The notes below the pieces were generated by a model. It had not been told where the DNA came from. It ran no database searches and worked only from the letters and a program-made list of their open reading frames with translations. This document shows positions 49,058 through 56,835 of a stretch of 64,000 nucleotides of DNA, piece after piece (position 1 is the stretch's first letter; each line of letters begins with the position of its first letter). Source of the stretch: Actinomadura nitritigenes (GTDB lineage Bacteria; Actinomycetota; Actinomycetes; Streptosporangiales; Streptosporangiaceae). A program made the translations under genes and the position numbers. The stretch covers positions 186,001 to 250,000 of the forward strand of contig NZ_JAGEOK010000008.1 of the NCBI RefSeq assembly GCF_017573545.1, read 5' to 3'.

Positions 49058-50215
49058 GTGAACAGCGAGGACATCTGCGAAGTCGAGCGGCGCGGCCTGC
49101 GGCTCCCCGCCGGCGCGGCGGTGGTCGTCGCCGCCGTCGGGGCGCTCGGCGCGGTGACGATCTGGGGCCGTCCCGCGGGGGACGCGGTGCCGCTCGGCCT
49201 CGACATCGCGCTCGGGGTGCTGGCCTGCCTGCTGTCGCCGCTCGTCCTGTGGCGCCCGGTGCCCGGCGCGCTCGCGCTGACCGTGCTGGCCGCGCTGTCC
49301 CCGGCGGCGACGCCGGCGGCCACCTTCGGCACGTTGCACGTCGCGCAACGGCGCCGGTTCCCGGTCGCGGTGGCGGTCGGCGCCGCGGGGATCGCCGCGC
49401 ACGCGGCGCGCGGGCTCTGGCGGCCCATGGGCGGCATCACCTTCGGCTGGTGGCTGCTGCTGGTCGCGGTCGCGTACGGCGCGCTGGCCGGCTGGGGCGC
49501 GCTGACGCAGGCGCGCCGCGCGCTGCTGGCGTCGCTGCGCGAGCGCGCCCGCCGCGCCGAGGCCGAGCAGGGCCGGCGCGTCGCCGAGGCCCGGATGCTG
49601 GAGCGCACCCGCATCGCCCGCGAGATGCACGACGTCCTCGCGCACCGGCTGTCGCTGCTGGCGACCTACGCGGGCGCGCTGGAGTACCGTCCGGACGCGC
49701 CGCCGGAGAAGCTCGCGCAGGCCGCAGGGGTGGTCCGCGCCGGGGTGCACCAGGCCCTCGACGAGCTGCGCGAGGTGATCAACATCCTCCGGGACGAGGA
49801 CGCCTGCGACGACGACCGGCCGCTGCCCGTCCTCACCGACCTGCCGGCGCTGGTGGCGGAGTCCCGCGACGCGGGCGGGAGCGTCCAGCTGCGGGACGAG
49901 GTCGTCGAGCCCGCCGCGCTGCCCGCCGCCGCCGGGCGCACCGCCTACCGGGTCGTCCAGGAGGGGCTGACGAACGCCCGCAAGCACGCCGCCGGACGCC
50001 CGGTCCGGGTGGCGGTCGAGGGCCGTCCCGGCACCCGGCTGGTGATCGACATCCGGAACCCGCTGCCGCCGGACGGCGCCGTCCCGCTCGCCCCCGGCAC
50101 CGGGACGGGCCTGGTCGGGCTGACCGAGCGGGTGCAGCTGGCCGGCGGGCGGCTGGACCACGAGGTCGCCGCCGGGGAGTTCCGGCTGCGCGCCTGGCTA
50201 CCATGGCCGGCGTGA
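49058..50215 (+). CDS. Sensor histidine kinase (HisKA_3/NarL type)
   Basis: This 385-residue protein has about five membrane segments in its first 150 residues, a coiled linker, and a HisKA_3 dimerisation domain with the phospho-histidine in REMHDVLAHRLSLL (near 192). A compact HATPase domain follows, with NARKHA (N box) and GTGTGLVGLTERV. There is no large external sensor, so it probably senses within or at the membrane. The GTG at 49058 is supported by the -10 box. It overlaps the response regulator gene, its obvious partner. Confidence 0.93.
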   Translation: MNSEDICEVERRGLRLPAGAAVVVAAVGALGAVTIWGRPAGDAVPLGLDIALGVLACLLSPLVLWRPVPGALALTVLAALSPAATPAATFGTLHVAQRRRFPVAVAVGAAGIAAHAARGLWRPMGGITFGWWLLLVAVAYGALAGWGALTQARRALLASLRERARRAEAEQGRRVAEARMLERTRIAREMHDVLAHRLSLLATYAGALEYRPDAPPEKLAQAAGVVRAGVHQALDELREVINILRDEDACDDDRPLPVLTDLPALVAESRDAGGSVQLRDEVVEPAALPAAAGRTAYRVVQEGLTNARKHAAGRPVRVAVEGRPGTRLVIDIRNPLPPDGAVPLAPGTGTGLVGLTERVQLAGGRLDHEVAAGEFRLRAWLPWPA

Positions 50216-50865
50216 ACCGCCCCCTGCGCGTGCTGATCGTGGACGACGACGCCCTCGTCCGGGCGGGCCTGTCGATGATGCTGGACGGCGTCCACGGCAT
50301 CTCGGTGGTCGGGGAGGCGGCGGACGGCGCGGAGGTGCCGGAGGCCGCCGACCGGCACGCGCCCGACGTCGTCCTGATGGACCTGCGGATGCCCCGCGTC
50401 GACGGCATCGCCGCGACCCGCGGCCTGCGCAGCCGCGTTCCCGCGCCCGAGGTCATCGTCCTGACCACGTTCGACACCGACGAGAACATCCTGCACGCGC
50501 TGCGCGCGGGCGCGAGCGGGTTCCTGCTGAAGGACACGCCGCCCGCGCAGATCGTCGACGCGGTCCGGCACGTGGCGTCGGGCGAGCCGATCCTGTCGCC
50601 GCGGATCACCCGGCGGCTGATGGACCGCGCCGCCACCCAGGCGGGCGCCTACGAGCGCGCCCGCGCCGCGCTCGGGCGGCTCAGCCCGCGCGAGGGCGAC
50701 GTGGTCGTCGCGATCGCGGAGGGCCGGTCCAACGCCGAGATCGGCGCCGCGCTGTTCATGAGCGTGGCGACCGTCAAGGCGCACGTGTCGAGCATCCTGA
50801 CGAAGCTGGACCTGGACAACCGCACCCAGATCGCCCTGCTCGCCCACGACGCCGGGCTCGCCTGA
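50203..50865 (+). CDS. LuxR/NarL-family response regulator
   Basis: This protein of about 220 residues has a receiver domain (DDD near 16-18, phospho-aspartate in VLMDLRMP near 60, lysine in LLKDTPP near 110). A C-terminal LuxR helix-turn-helix follows (LSPREGDVVVAIAEGRSNAEIG then MSVATVKAHVSSIL). The start is ATG 50203 or GTG 50212; the latter gives a GTGA overlap with the kinase stop. It is the DNA-binding output of the preceding kinase. Target genes are unknown. Confidence 0.93.
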   Translation: MAGVNRPLRVLIVDDDALVRAGLSMMLDGVHGISVVGEAADGAEVPEAADRHAPDVVLMDLRMPRVDGIAATRGLRSRVPAPEVIVLTTFDTDENILHALRAGASGFLLKDTPPAQIVDAVRHVASGEPILSPRITRRLMDRAATQAGAYERARAALGRLSPREGDVVVAIAEGRSNAEIGAALFMSVATVKAHVSSILTKLDLDNRTQIALLAHDAGLA

Positions 50866-50916
50866 CCGGGCGGCCGGCCGCGGCGCGGACCGCCACGGCC
50901 GGGACGTCTCCGCAGG

Positions 50917-51348
50917 TCAACCGATGGCCACGCCCAGTGTCGCGGCCGTCAGCACGAGGCACAGCGGCGTGTAGACGGTGAGGTTGAGCCGGTAGAAGAC
51001 GGAACCGCGGCGGGCGCCGACGCCGAGGGCCCAGACGACGCCCGCGCCCGCGCGGAGGGCGACGCCCGCGGCGACGGCGGCGGTCCCGGCCGCCGGGATC
51101 CAGCCGGGGACGCCGGTGAGGATCATCCCGGCCCGCGCCGGCACGGCGATCGCGCCGGCCGCCAGGACGAGGACGAGCGGCGCCAGCACCCGGGGAGTGA
51201 AGGGGACGTCCGCGTTCAGCAGGCCCTGGGACAGGGCGGTGACGTCGCGGGCGGGCCAGGTGCGGCCGGTCATCCAGTACACGTGCAGGAGGGCGTCGAG
51301 GCCGAGGACCGCGGCGGCGAGGAGGGCCGCCAGTTCGTGAATGCTCAT
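50917..51348 (-). CDS. DUF3995 membrane protein
   Basis: This 143-residue protein has four hydrophobic helices. LLHVYWMTGRTWPA near residue 20 is typical of the DUF3995 family. Function is unknown. The ATG at 51348 opens the conserved N terminus. It is the last gene of a probable three-gene minus-strand unit with an SRPBCC-like gene and an ECF sigma gene. Confidence 0.8.
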   Translation of the reverse strand: MSIHELAALLAAAVLGLDALLHVYWMTGRTWPARDVTALSQGLLNADVPFTPRVLAPLVLVLAAGAIAVPARAGMILTGVPGWIPAAGTAAVAAGVALRAGAGVVWALGVGARRGSVFYRLNLTVYTPLCLVLTAATLGVAIG

Positions 51349-51394
51349 GCCTGGAAGAGGACGCGGACCTCCCGCGCCACTCCCGTGATCCGCG

Positions 51395-51853
51395 TCACTC
51401 CGCCGGGCCGAACCGCCTGACGAACCGGCGCAGGACGGCGGGGCCCAGCGCGCGGCGCAGCACCGGGCCCGCGACGCGCACGCCCGGGACGCGGAAGCCG
51501 GCCATGTAGGCGAAGCGCGTCGCGTCCCCCTCGGGAACGGCCGCCATGCCGAACACCAGGAAGCGGCTCTGCATCAGGCACCAGCCGGGACGCAGCACCA
51601 TGTCGAAGCGCGCGCGCAGCCCGGAACGCCCGTGCACCATCGCGCGCATCCGCTCGCCCTCGCGTTCGGTGACGCGCAGGGACCGCACGTCGGGCACCAG
51701 GCCGGGGAAGCCGCGCTCCGGGTCGCCCAGCACCGTCCACACGTCCTCGAACGCGGCCGGCAGGACCGCCTCCTCCAGCAGGACGCCGGGGTACGCGGCA
51801 GCCAGCGCGCGGAGCCGGCGCACGTCGTCCAGCTCTCCGAGCGGCCAGGTCAC
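51395..51853 (-). CDS. SRPBCC-fold (polyketide cyclase/START-like) protein
   Basis: This 152-residue protein has a pattern of alternating strands fitting the SRPBCC fold (EEAVLPAAFEDVWTVLGDPE at residue 27, then GLVPDVRSLRVTEREGERMR). This is a hydrophobic-pocket fold used by cyclases and lipid binders. The assignment is moderate. Its ATG overlaps the stop of the upstream ECF sigma gene by ATGA, so the two are co-translated. Codon use matches the neighbours. Confidence 0.65.
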   Translation of the reverse strand: MTWPLGELDDVRRLRALAAAYPGVLLEEAVLPAAFEDVWTVLGDPERGFPGLVPDVRSLRVTEREGERMRAMVHGRSGLRARFDMVLRPGWCLMQSRFLVFGMAAVPEGDATRFAYMAGFRVPGVRVAGPVLRRALGPAVLRRFVRRFGPAE

Positions 51854-52386
51854 GGCGGGCTCCCTTCGTTGCGCCAGCTCAGCCGGAAGCGCGCCCGCGC
51901 CCGGAACAGCCGGGACCGGACGGTCCCCGCTGGGACCCGCAGCAGCCGCGCCGCGGTCTCCTCGTCCAGCCCCTCCAGGTCGCGCAGCACCAGCACGGCG
52001 CGGTGCTCGGGCGACAGCCGGTCGAGCACGTCCCGGACGTCGGCGGCCAGCGACGGATCGCCGGGCGCGGGCAGGTCGGGCGGCTCGGCGGGGACCGTCC
52101 GGGACGACTGCCGGGCGATCCGGACCGCCTCCCGGACGGCGATGACCCGCACCCAGCCGAGGAGCGCGGCCGGGTCGCGGAGCGTCCTCAGGTTGCGCAT
52201 CACCGCGATCAGCGCCTCCTGCGCGGCGTCCGGCGCGTCCTGCAGCGCGATCGGCCCGCAGAGCCGCCGCACGTACGGGGCGAGCGCCGCGAGCACCTCG
52301 TCCAGCGCCATCAGGTCGCCGCGCTGCGCGCGCCGCACGACGCCGGGGCCGGGAGCGCTCACGGGATCGGGGTCGGGCGCGCTCAC
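51850..52386 (-). CDS. ECF-type RNA polymerase sigma factor
   Basis: This 178-residue protein has sigma-70 region 2 (DAPDAAQEALIAVMRNLRTL) and region 4 (LSPEHRAVLVLRDLEGLDEE then VPAGTVRSRLFRARARF), the size and layout of a short ECF sigma factor. The GTG at 52386 fits a leaderless-type TAAGGT box 7 bases upstream (minus strand). The longer frame reads through the divergent gene. No anti-sigma gene is adjacent; an SRPBCC-like protein is coupled behind it. Confidence 0.9.
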   Translation of the reverse strand: MSAPDPDPVSAPGPGVVRRAQRGDLMALDEVLAALAPYVRRLCGPIALQDAPDAAQEALIAVMRNLRTLRDPAALLGWVRVIAVREAVRIARQSSRTVPAEPPDLPAPGDPSLAADVRDVLDRLSPEHRAVLVLRDLEGLDEETAARLLRVPAGTVRSRLFRARARFRLSWRNEGSPP

Positions 52387-52393
52387 CGGCCCG

Positions 52394-52399
52394 ACCTTA
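52394..52399 (-). promoter_or_regulatory. Leaderless-type -10 box (TAAGGT)
   Basis: Read on the minus strand, TAAGGT lies 7 bases before the GTG at 52386 of the sigma gene. Confidence 0.5.
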
Positions 52400-52419
52400 C
52401 TCCCGGAATGACTCGATAG

Positions 52420-52425
52420 TATGTT
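52420..52425 (+). promoter_or_regulatory. Leaderless-type -10 box (TATGTT)
   Basis: TATGTT lies 6 bases before the GTG at 52432. It is back to back with the sigma gene's box, so the two promoters are only about 20 bases apart. Confidence 0.55.
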
Positions 52426-52431
52426 CGAGTC

Positions 52432-52653
52432 GTGCATGTCCCGTTCCTGTGCCCCCGCGGCCACCGCCTCGTCCCCGGCCGCGTGATCGTCGGCTGGTCG
52501 CCGTGCGTCTGCCCGCCCTGCGGCGGCCGCGCCCGCGGCCTGCGCGGCCACCGCACCTACCTCTGCCTCGACTGCAAGGACGAGCACGTCACGACCAAGT
52601 GCTACCTCCCGCACCACGTCCCCGCCCAGGGCGCCGCCTACCGCTGGCCCTGA
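52432..52653 (+). CDS. Small cysteine-rich (zinc-ribbon-like) protein
   Basis: This 73-residue protein has three cysteine/histidine clusters: CPRGH near residue 7, CVCPPC near 25 and CLDCKDEH near 45. They could bind one or two zinc ions. I do not recognise a named family. The GTG at 52432 is supported by a leaderless-type TATGTT box. It is divergent from the ECF sigma gene and precedes the aldo/keto reductase gene. Confidence 0.65.
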   Translation: MHVPFLCPRGHRLVPGRVIVGWSPCVCPPCGGRARGLRGHRTYLCLDCKDEHVTTKCYLPHHVPAQGAAYRWP

Positions 52654-52663
52654 CCCCGGAGGC

Positions 52664-52669
52664 TAGGGT
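52664..52669 (+). promoter_or_regulatory. Leaderless-type -10 box (TAGGGT)
   Basis: TAGGGT lies 7 bases before the ATG at 52677 of the aldo/keto reductase gene. Confidence 0.5.
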
Positions 52670-52676
52670 GGCGATC

Positions 52677-53531
52677 ATGAGTGGACGATGGGCGCTCGGC
52701 GGGGACCTGGACGTCGCGCGGATCGGGTACGGCGCGATGCGGCTGTCGGGCTGGCCGGGCGGCCCCCGCCCCGACCGCTACACGGCCCTCGCCGTCCTGA
52801 GCCGCGCCGTGGAACTCGGCGTGAACCACATCGACACCTCGAACTACTACTCCCACGACGGGGTGTCCGCCAACGAACTGATCCGCGAGGCGCTGCACCC
52901 CTACCCGGACGACCTGGTGATCGTCACCAAGGTCGGCGCGCTGGTCGAGGGCTCCGACATCCACCTGCCCGCCGAGGAGCACACCGGCCTCACCCCCTCC
53001 GGCCTGCGCCGCGCCGTCGAGGCGAACCTCACGGCCCTCGGCCTGGACCGCCTCGACGTCGTGAACCTGCGGATGGGCGTCCTCGGCCCCTCCGAGGACT
53101 CCCTCGCGGAGCCCCTCGAATCCCTGCTGGCGCTGCGCGACGAGGGCCTGATCCGCCACCTCGGCGTCTCCAACGTCACCCCCGCCCAGGTCGCCGAGGC
53201 CCGCCGGATCGCGCCGATCGCCTGCGTCCAGAACCAGTACAACGTCGCCCAGCGCGACGACGACCCCCTCGTGGACTCCTGCGCCGAGGCGGGCATCGCC
53301 TACGTCCCGTTCTTCCCGGTCGGCGGCTACGAGCCGCTCGCGGCCGACCACCTCAACGCCGTCGCCGCCCGCCACGGCGCGACCGTCCCGCAGGTCGCCC
53401 TCGCCTGGCTGCTGGCCCGCTCCCCGAACGTCCTCCTCATCCCCGGCACCGGTTCCCCGGCCCACCTGGAGGAGAACATGGCCGCCGCCGACCTCCGCCT
53501 CACCCTCGAAGACCTCGCCGACCTCGGCTGA
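52677..53531 (+). CDS. Aldo/keto reductase
   Basis: This 284-residue (beta/alpha)8 barrel NADPH oxidoreductase has VARIGYGAMRL at the N terminus and HIDTSNYYS (catalytic Asp and Tyr) near 45. TKVG (Lys) lies near 82 and LGVSNVTPAQV near 160, and the C-terminal NADP site is in IPGTGSPAHLEENMAA. It has the short form of bacterial AKRs. The ATG at 52677 is supported by family alignment and the leaderless-type box. The substrate is unknown. Confidence 0.93.
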   Translation: MSGRWALGGDLDVARIGYGAMRLSGWPGGPRPDRYTALAVLSRAVELGVNHIDTSNYYSHDGVSANELIREALHPYPDDLVIVTKVGALVEGSDIHLPAEEHTGLTPSGLRRAVEANLTALGLDRLDVVNLRMGVLGPSEDSLAEPLESLLALRDEGLIRHLGVSNVTPAQVAEARRIAPIACVQNQYNVAQRDDDPLVDSCAEAGIAYVPFFPVGGYEPLAADHLNAVAARHGATVPQVALAWLLARSPNVLLIPGTGSPAHLEENMAAADLRLTLEDLADLG

Positions 53532-53608
53532 ACCGCCCGGCGGGAACCGGAGAACGGCGTCCAAGGGATAACCGGTGTAGGCACACCGCGACCCTGGGAG
53601 GCCCCCCG

Positions 53609-53644
53609 ATGACAGAGCCGTCGACACCGCCGGCCGCGTGGTGA
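53609..53644 (+). CDS. 11-residue leader ORF before the sigma gene
   Basis: ATG at 53609 with GGGAGG 7 bases upstream opens MTEPSTPPAAW and stops at TGA 53642-53644. The stop overlaps the sigma gene's GTG at 53641 (GTGA). It may be a coupled leader. Alternatively, a one-base change has split the sigma factor's N terminus. Confidence 0.4.
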   Translation: MTEPSTPPAAW

Positions 53645-54243
53645 TCGGTATCCGGGCCCGGCCGGGCCGTCCGCCCGCGACGGCGCAGGGCGACGCCGAG
53701 CTGATCCGCAGATCCCTCGCGGAGCCGGACGCGTTCACCGCCGTGTACGACCGGCACGCGCCCGCGATCCACCGGTACGTCGCGCGCCGCCTCGGACCCG
53801 ACACGGCCGACGACCTGATGGCCGAGACGTTCCTGATCGCCTTCCGCAAGCGGCGGCGCTACGACCTGGCCCGCGCGGACGCCCGGCCGTGGCTGTACGG
53901 GATCGCGACCCGGCTCGTCGCCCGGCACCGCAAGGCCGAGACGGCCCGCTACCTGCTGCTGGAACGGCTCGGCGGCGAGACCGCGGCCGAGCCCGTCGAC
54001 ACCGAGGCGCGGGTGAGCGCGCAGGCCCTTCGCGGGCCGCTCGCCCGGGCGCTCGCCGACCTGCCCGAGGTCTACCGGGAGGCGCTGCTCCTGGTGGCCT
54101 GGGCCGACCTGAGCTACGAGGAGGTGGCCGCGGCGCTGGACGTCCCCGTGGGCACCGTCCGGTCCCGCCTGTCGCGCGGCCGGGCCCGGCTCCGCGCGGC
54201 GCTCGGCGGCGCCGACCCCACCGAGGAGGACACCGATGGATGA
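53641..54243 (+). CDS. ECF-type sigma factor of the CU044_5270-linked group
   Basis: This 200-residue sigma factor has region 2 (DAFTAVYDRHAPAIHRYVAR then ADDLMAETFLIAFRKR) and region 4 (LPEVYREALLLVAWADLSYE then VPVGTVRSRLSRGRARL). The start is uncertain: GTG 53641 overlaps an 11-codon leader ORF that has the only good ribosome site, and GTG 53638 is also in frame. It overlaps the next gene by 8 bases, and that gene is its probable membrane partner. Confidence 0.9.
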   Translation: MIGIRARPGRPPATAQGDAELIRRSLAEPDAFTAVYDRHAPAIHRYVARRLGPDTADDLMAETFLIAFRKRRRYDLARADARPWLYGIATRLVARHRKAETARYLLLERLGGETAAEPVDTEARVSAQALRGPLARALADLPEVYREALLLVAWADLSYEEVAAALDVPVGTVRSRLSRGRARLRAALGGADPTEEDTDG

Positions 54244-55174
54244 GATGGCGCTGCTGCGCGAGGCCAGGCCCGACGTGGCCCCGCCCACGGACGCCGCGCT
54301 GCGGACGGGGCGCGACCGGCTCGCCGCCGCCGCGCGGCCCGCGCGCCGGTGGCCGCCGCGCGTCCCGCGACCGGCGGCCATGGGCCTCCTCGCCGGGACC
54401 GCCGCGGTGGCCGCCGCCGTCGCGATCACGATGGCGCAGGTCGTCGCGCCGGAGGGCCGCGGATCGGCGACGGCCGCCGCCGCGGAGGTGCTGCGCGACG
54501 CCGCGGCCACCGCCCGCAGCGGCCCCCCGGTCAGGCCGGCCGCGTACAGCTACACGATGCAGCTGGTCGTCTGGCCCGACGAGCACGGAACGCAGTGCGA
54601 GGAGACCTGGCTCCGGCGGGACGGCTCGATGGCGGCTGGAACCACCCTCCCGGAGCGGCCCGGCGGCCGCTGCGACCTCCATGAACCGGGGCGCTGGGTT
54701 CCGACCCTCCGAGACGGCGACGTCGACCGGCGCCCGCACGCCGACGTCCGCACCCTGCCGACCGGCCCGTCCGCGCTTCGCGAGCGGCTGTACTCCGACG
54801 CCGCTCACGGCAGGGGCCAGAACGCGGACGACAAGGGGCCGCGCGACCAGCTCGTCTTCAACCGCATCGGCCGGCTGCTGCGCATGCCGCTCCCGCCCGA
54901 GCTGCGGGCCGCGCTGTTCCAGACGCTCGCGACGGTTCCCGGCGTCGACGTCGTCCACAGCGAGAGGGACGCGCTCGGACGGCAGGGCATCGCGCTGGCC
55001 AGGTCCTTCGGCGACCCGGGGGACACGGTGCGCGTGGAGATCATCCTCGCCCCGGGCACGTACCGCTACCTGGGCATGAAGGCGGTGCAGGACACGGCGA
55101 CGGGGGTTCCCATGACCCACCTCACGGCCCTGCTGACCACCGCCGCCGTCACGACGCCCTTCCAACGCCCCTGA
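54236..55174 (+). CDS. CU044_5270-type membrane protein (putative anti-sigma partner)
   Basis: This 312-residue protein has a short cytoplasmic N terminus (MDEMALLREARPDVAPPTDA), one membrane helix (MGLLAGTAAVAAAVAITMAQ, about 43-62) and a large external domain. This is the layout of CU044_5270-type proteins, which usually follow an ECF sigma gene. An anti-sigma or sensor role is inferred from the coupling. GGAGGA precedes the ATG at 54236. It ends at a strong hairpin. Confidence 0.85.
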   Translation: MDEMALLREARPDVAPPTDAALRTGRDRLAAAARPARRWPPRVPRPAAMGLLAGTAAVAAAVAITMAQVVAPEGRGSATAAAAEVLRDAAATARSGPPVRPAAYSYTMQLVVWPDEHGTQCEETWLRRDGSMAAGTTLPERPGGRCDLHEPGRWVPTLRDGDVDRRPHADVRTLPTGPSALRERLYSDAAHGRGQNADDKGPRDQLVFNRIGRLLRMPLPPELRAALFQTLATVPGVDVVHSERDALGRQGIALARSFGDPGDTVRVEIILAPGTYRYLGMKAVQDTATGVPMTHLTALLTTAAVTTPFQRP

Positions 55175-55178
55175 AGAT

Positions 55179-55204
55179 CCCCGCCCGGCCCCGGCCGGGC
55201 GGGG
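55179..55204. terminator. Bidirectional hairpin terminator
   Basis: CCCCGCCCGGCC (55179-55190) pairs perfectly with GGCCGGGCGGGG (55193-55204) around CC, between convergent genes. Confidence 0.85.
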
Positions 55205-55798
55205 TCAGGTCTCCCGGGGGAGCGGGGGCAGCGGCAGGGGCAGGCCCGGCAGGCCGTCGATGCTGGTCGCGACGTGCTCCTTCTTGTGGAAGTACGCGTC
55301 GAGCGACTCGTCGGTCTCCCGCGCGAACCGCGACCCGTGCAGCGGGCGGTCCTCCTCGTACGTCATGAACGGGACGGCGTACCCGCAGGTGTCGCGGATC
55401 TTCTCGGCCCGGACGACGATGATCGCCCGCAGCCCGTGCGAGGTCGGGTCGATGTCCGGGAAATGGCGCATCAGCTCGCCCCAGCGCGGATCGTCGCGGA
55501 ACACCGGCTCGCCCCGCCCGTGCACCCGCACGATGTTCGGCGGGCCGTCGAACGCGCACCACATCAGCGTGATCCGGCCGTTCTCCCGCAGGTGGGCGAT
55601 CGTCTCGGCGTTGCTGCCCGCGAAGTCGAGATAGGCGACGGTGAGCTCGTCGAGCACCGCGAACGACCCGGTCAGGCCCTTCGGTGAAAGGTTGACGGTG
55701 CCGTTCCCGTCCAGCGGCGCCGTCGCGGTGAAGAAGATGTGCTGCGCCTCGATGAACGCCCGCAGCCTGCCCTCAATACGCTCATAACTCTTCCCCAT
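55205..55798 (-). CDS. Pyridoxamine 5'-phosphate oxidase-family protein
   Basis: This 197-residue protein has the split-barrel flavin-binding fold. FFTATAPLDGNGTVNLSPKG near 22, TVAYLDFAGSNAETIAHL near 53 and RITLMWCAFDGPPNIVRVHG near 75 are typical of the general stress FMN/PPOX group. The actual reaction is unknown. The ATG at 55798 matches the family N terminus MGKxYxxI. It is divergent from the thioredoxin-like gene. Confidence 0.9.
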   Translation of the reverse strand: MGKSYERIEGRLRAFIEAQHIFFTATAPLDGNGTVNLSPKGLTGSFAVLDELTVAYLDFAGSNAETIAHLRENGRITLMWCAFDGPPNIVRVHGRGEPVFRDDPRWGELMRHFPDIDPTSHGLRAIIVVRAEKIRDTCGYAVPFMTYEEDRPLHGSRFARETDESLDAYFHKKEHVATSIDGLPGLPLPLPPLPRET

Positions 55799-55977
55799 CC
55801 CCCGAGTATGACCTTCGCCTCCGCGAGCCGCCTCGGCGGATCCGCTCGCAGGTGTGAAAGGCTTTCCCGCTCGGCAGCGGCTCCCCGCCGGCGGCGGCCC
55901 CGTCGACTCCCGCCGCCGCGCGGCCCGCGGCCACCGCCGAGCCGATCCGGGAGGGGTACGACCCCGCCCGGGACGCG

Positions 55978-56334
55978 ATGGCCGACATCGCCGCCGCGCT
56001 CGCGCGGGCCGAGCGCGACGGGCGCCCGGTGCTCCTCGACTTCGGCGCGGACTGGTGCCCGGACTGCGTCATGCTCGGACGCACCTTCCGGACGGCGACG
56101 GTCCGGCCGGTCCTCGCCCGCTACCACGTCGTCTCCATCGATGTCGGCCGGTTCGACCACAACGTCCGATTGGCAGAGCAGTACGGGCTGAACCTGGAGA
56201 CCAGCGGAATCCCCGCACTGGTGGTCCTCTCCGGCGCCGGGAAGGTCAGGACGACGACCAACGACGGCTCGTTCGCCACCGCGCGCTCGCTGTCGCCGAA
56301 GCAGGTGGCGGGCTTCCTGAAGCGTTGGCGGTGA
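55978..56334 (+). CDS. Thioredoxin-fold protein with CPDC active site, N terminus possibly lost
   Basis: This 118-residue thioredoxin-like domain has the active site WCPDC near residue 29 and the cis-proline region SGIPAL near 78. Codons in frame upstream still read like a secreted linker (SGSPPAAAPSTPAAAR then AEPIREGYDPARDA) back to a TGA at 55855, but no start codon precedes them. An exported ancestor with a signal peptide may therefore have been truncated. As drawn, it is cytoplasmic. It overlaps the following lipoprotein gene by GTGA. Confidence 0.75.
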   Translation: MADIAAALARAERDGRPVLLDFGADWCPDCVMLGRTFRTATVRPVLARYHVVSIDVGRFDHNVRLAEQYGLNLETSGIPALVVLSGAGKVRTTTNDGSFATARSLSPKQVAGFLKRWR

Positions 56335-56801
56335 GGTGGGCGATCCTGGTCGCACTCGTGCTGCTGGTCGGCGGATGCGGCGGCCACAAGAGCGCCCCTG
56401 AGCGGTCCACCCGCTTCACCGAGGGCGGCGTCGAGGTGTCGGTCAGCGTGACGGACACGGCGGTGAAGGCGGTGTACCGGCCTCTACGTCCGGGATTCTA
56501 TGTCTACAGCGTGGACCTCCCGGCCGGCGGCGTGGACGGCCTGGGCGTCGCGACGAGGCTGGATGTGCGGGGCGGCTTGACCGCCACCGGACGCTCCACC
56601 GCCGACCGTCCCGTACGGACGCTCGTCCTTCCTTCGCTGGGGGTGAGCTTGCCCGTCTATCCGGACGGCCCGGTCACGCTCTCCCTGCCCGTCCGGAAGA
56701 CGGGACGCTCGGCCGAGGTCGTGATCTCCTACGCCGCGTGCAGCAGCGGCACCTGCCTGCCCCCGGTCACCGACCACGTCACCCGCGTCGCCTTCGGCTG
56801 A
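56331..56801 (+). CDS. Lipoprotein resembling the DsbD N-terminal domain
   Basis: This 156-residue protein has a short signal peptide with a lipobox (LVGGC, cysteine near 16). The mature part ends with YAACSSGTCLPPVTDHV, like the redox cysteine pair of DsbD-alpha domains that pass electrons to extracytoplasmic thioredoxins. It is coupled by a GTGA overlap to the thioredoxin-fold gene, which fits a redox pair. Family assignment is by motif only. Confidence 0.7.
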   Translation: MRWAILVALVLLVGGCGGHKSAPERSTRFTEGGVEVSVSVTDTAVKAVYRPLRPGFYVYSVDLPAGGVDGLGVATRLDVRGGLTATGRSTADRPVRTLVLPSLGVSLPVYPDGPVTLSLPVRKTGRSAEVVISYAACSSGTCLPPVTDHVTRVAFG

Positions 56802-56835
56802 CCGCCCGTTCGCGCGCGGCCCGCCCGCGGGTGCG

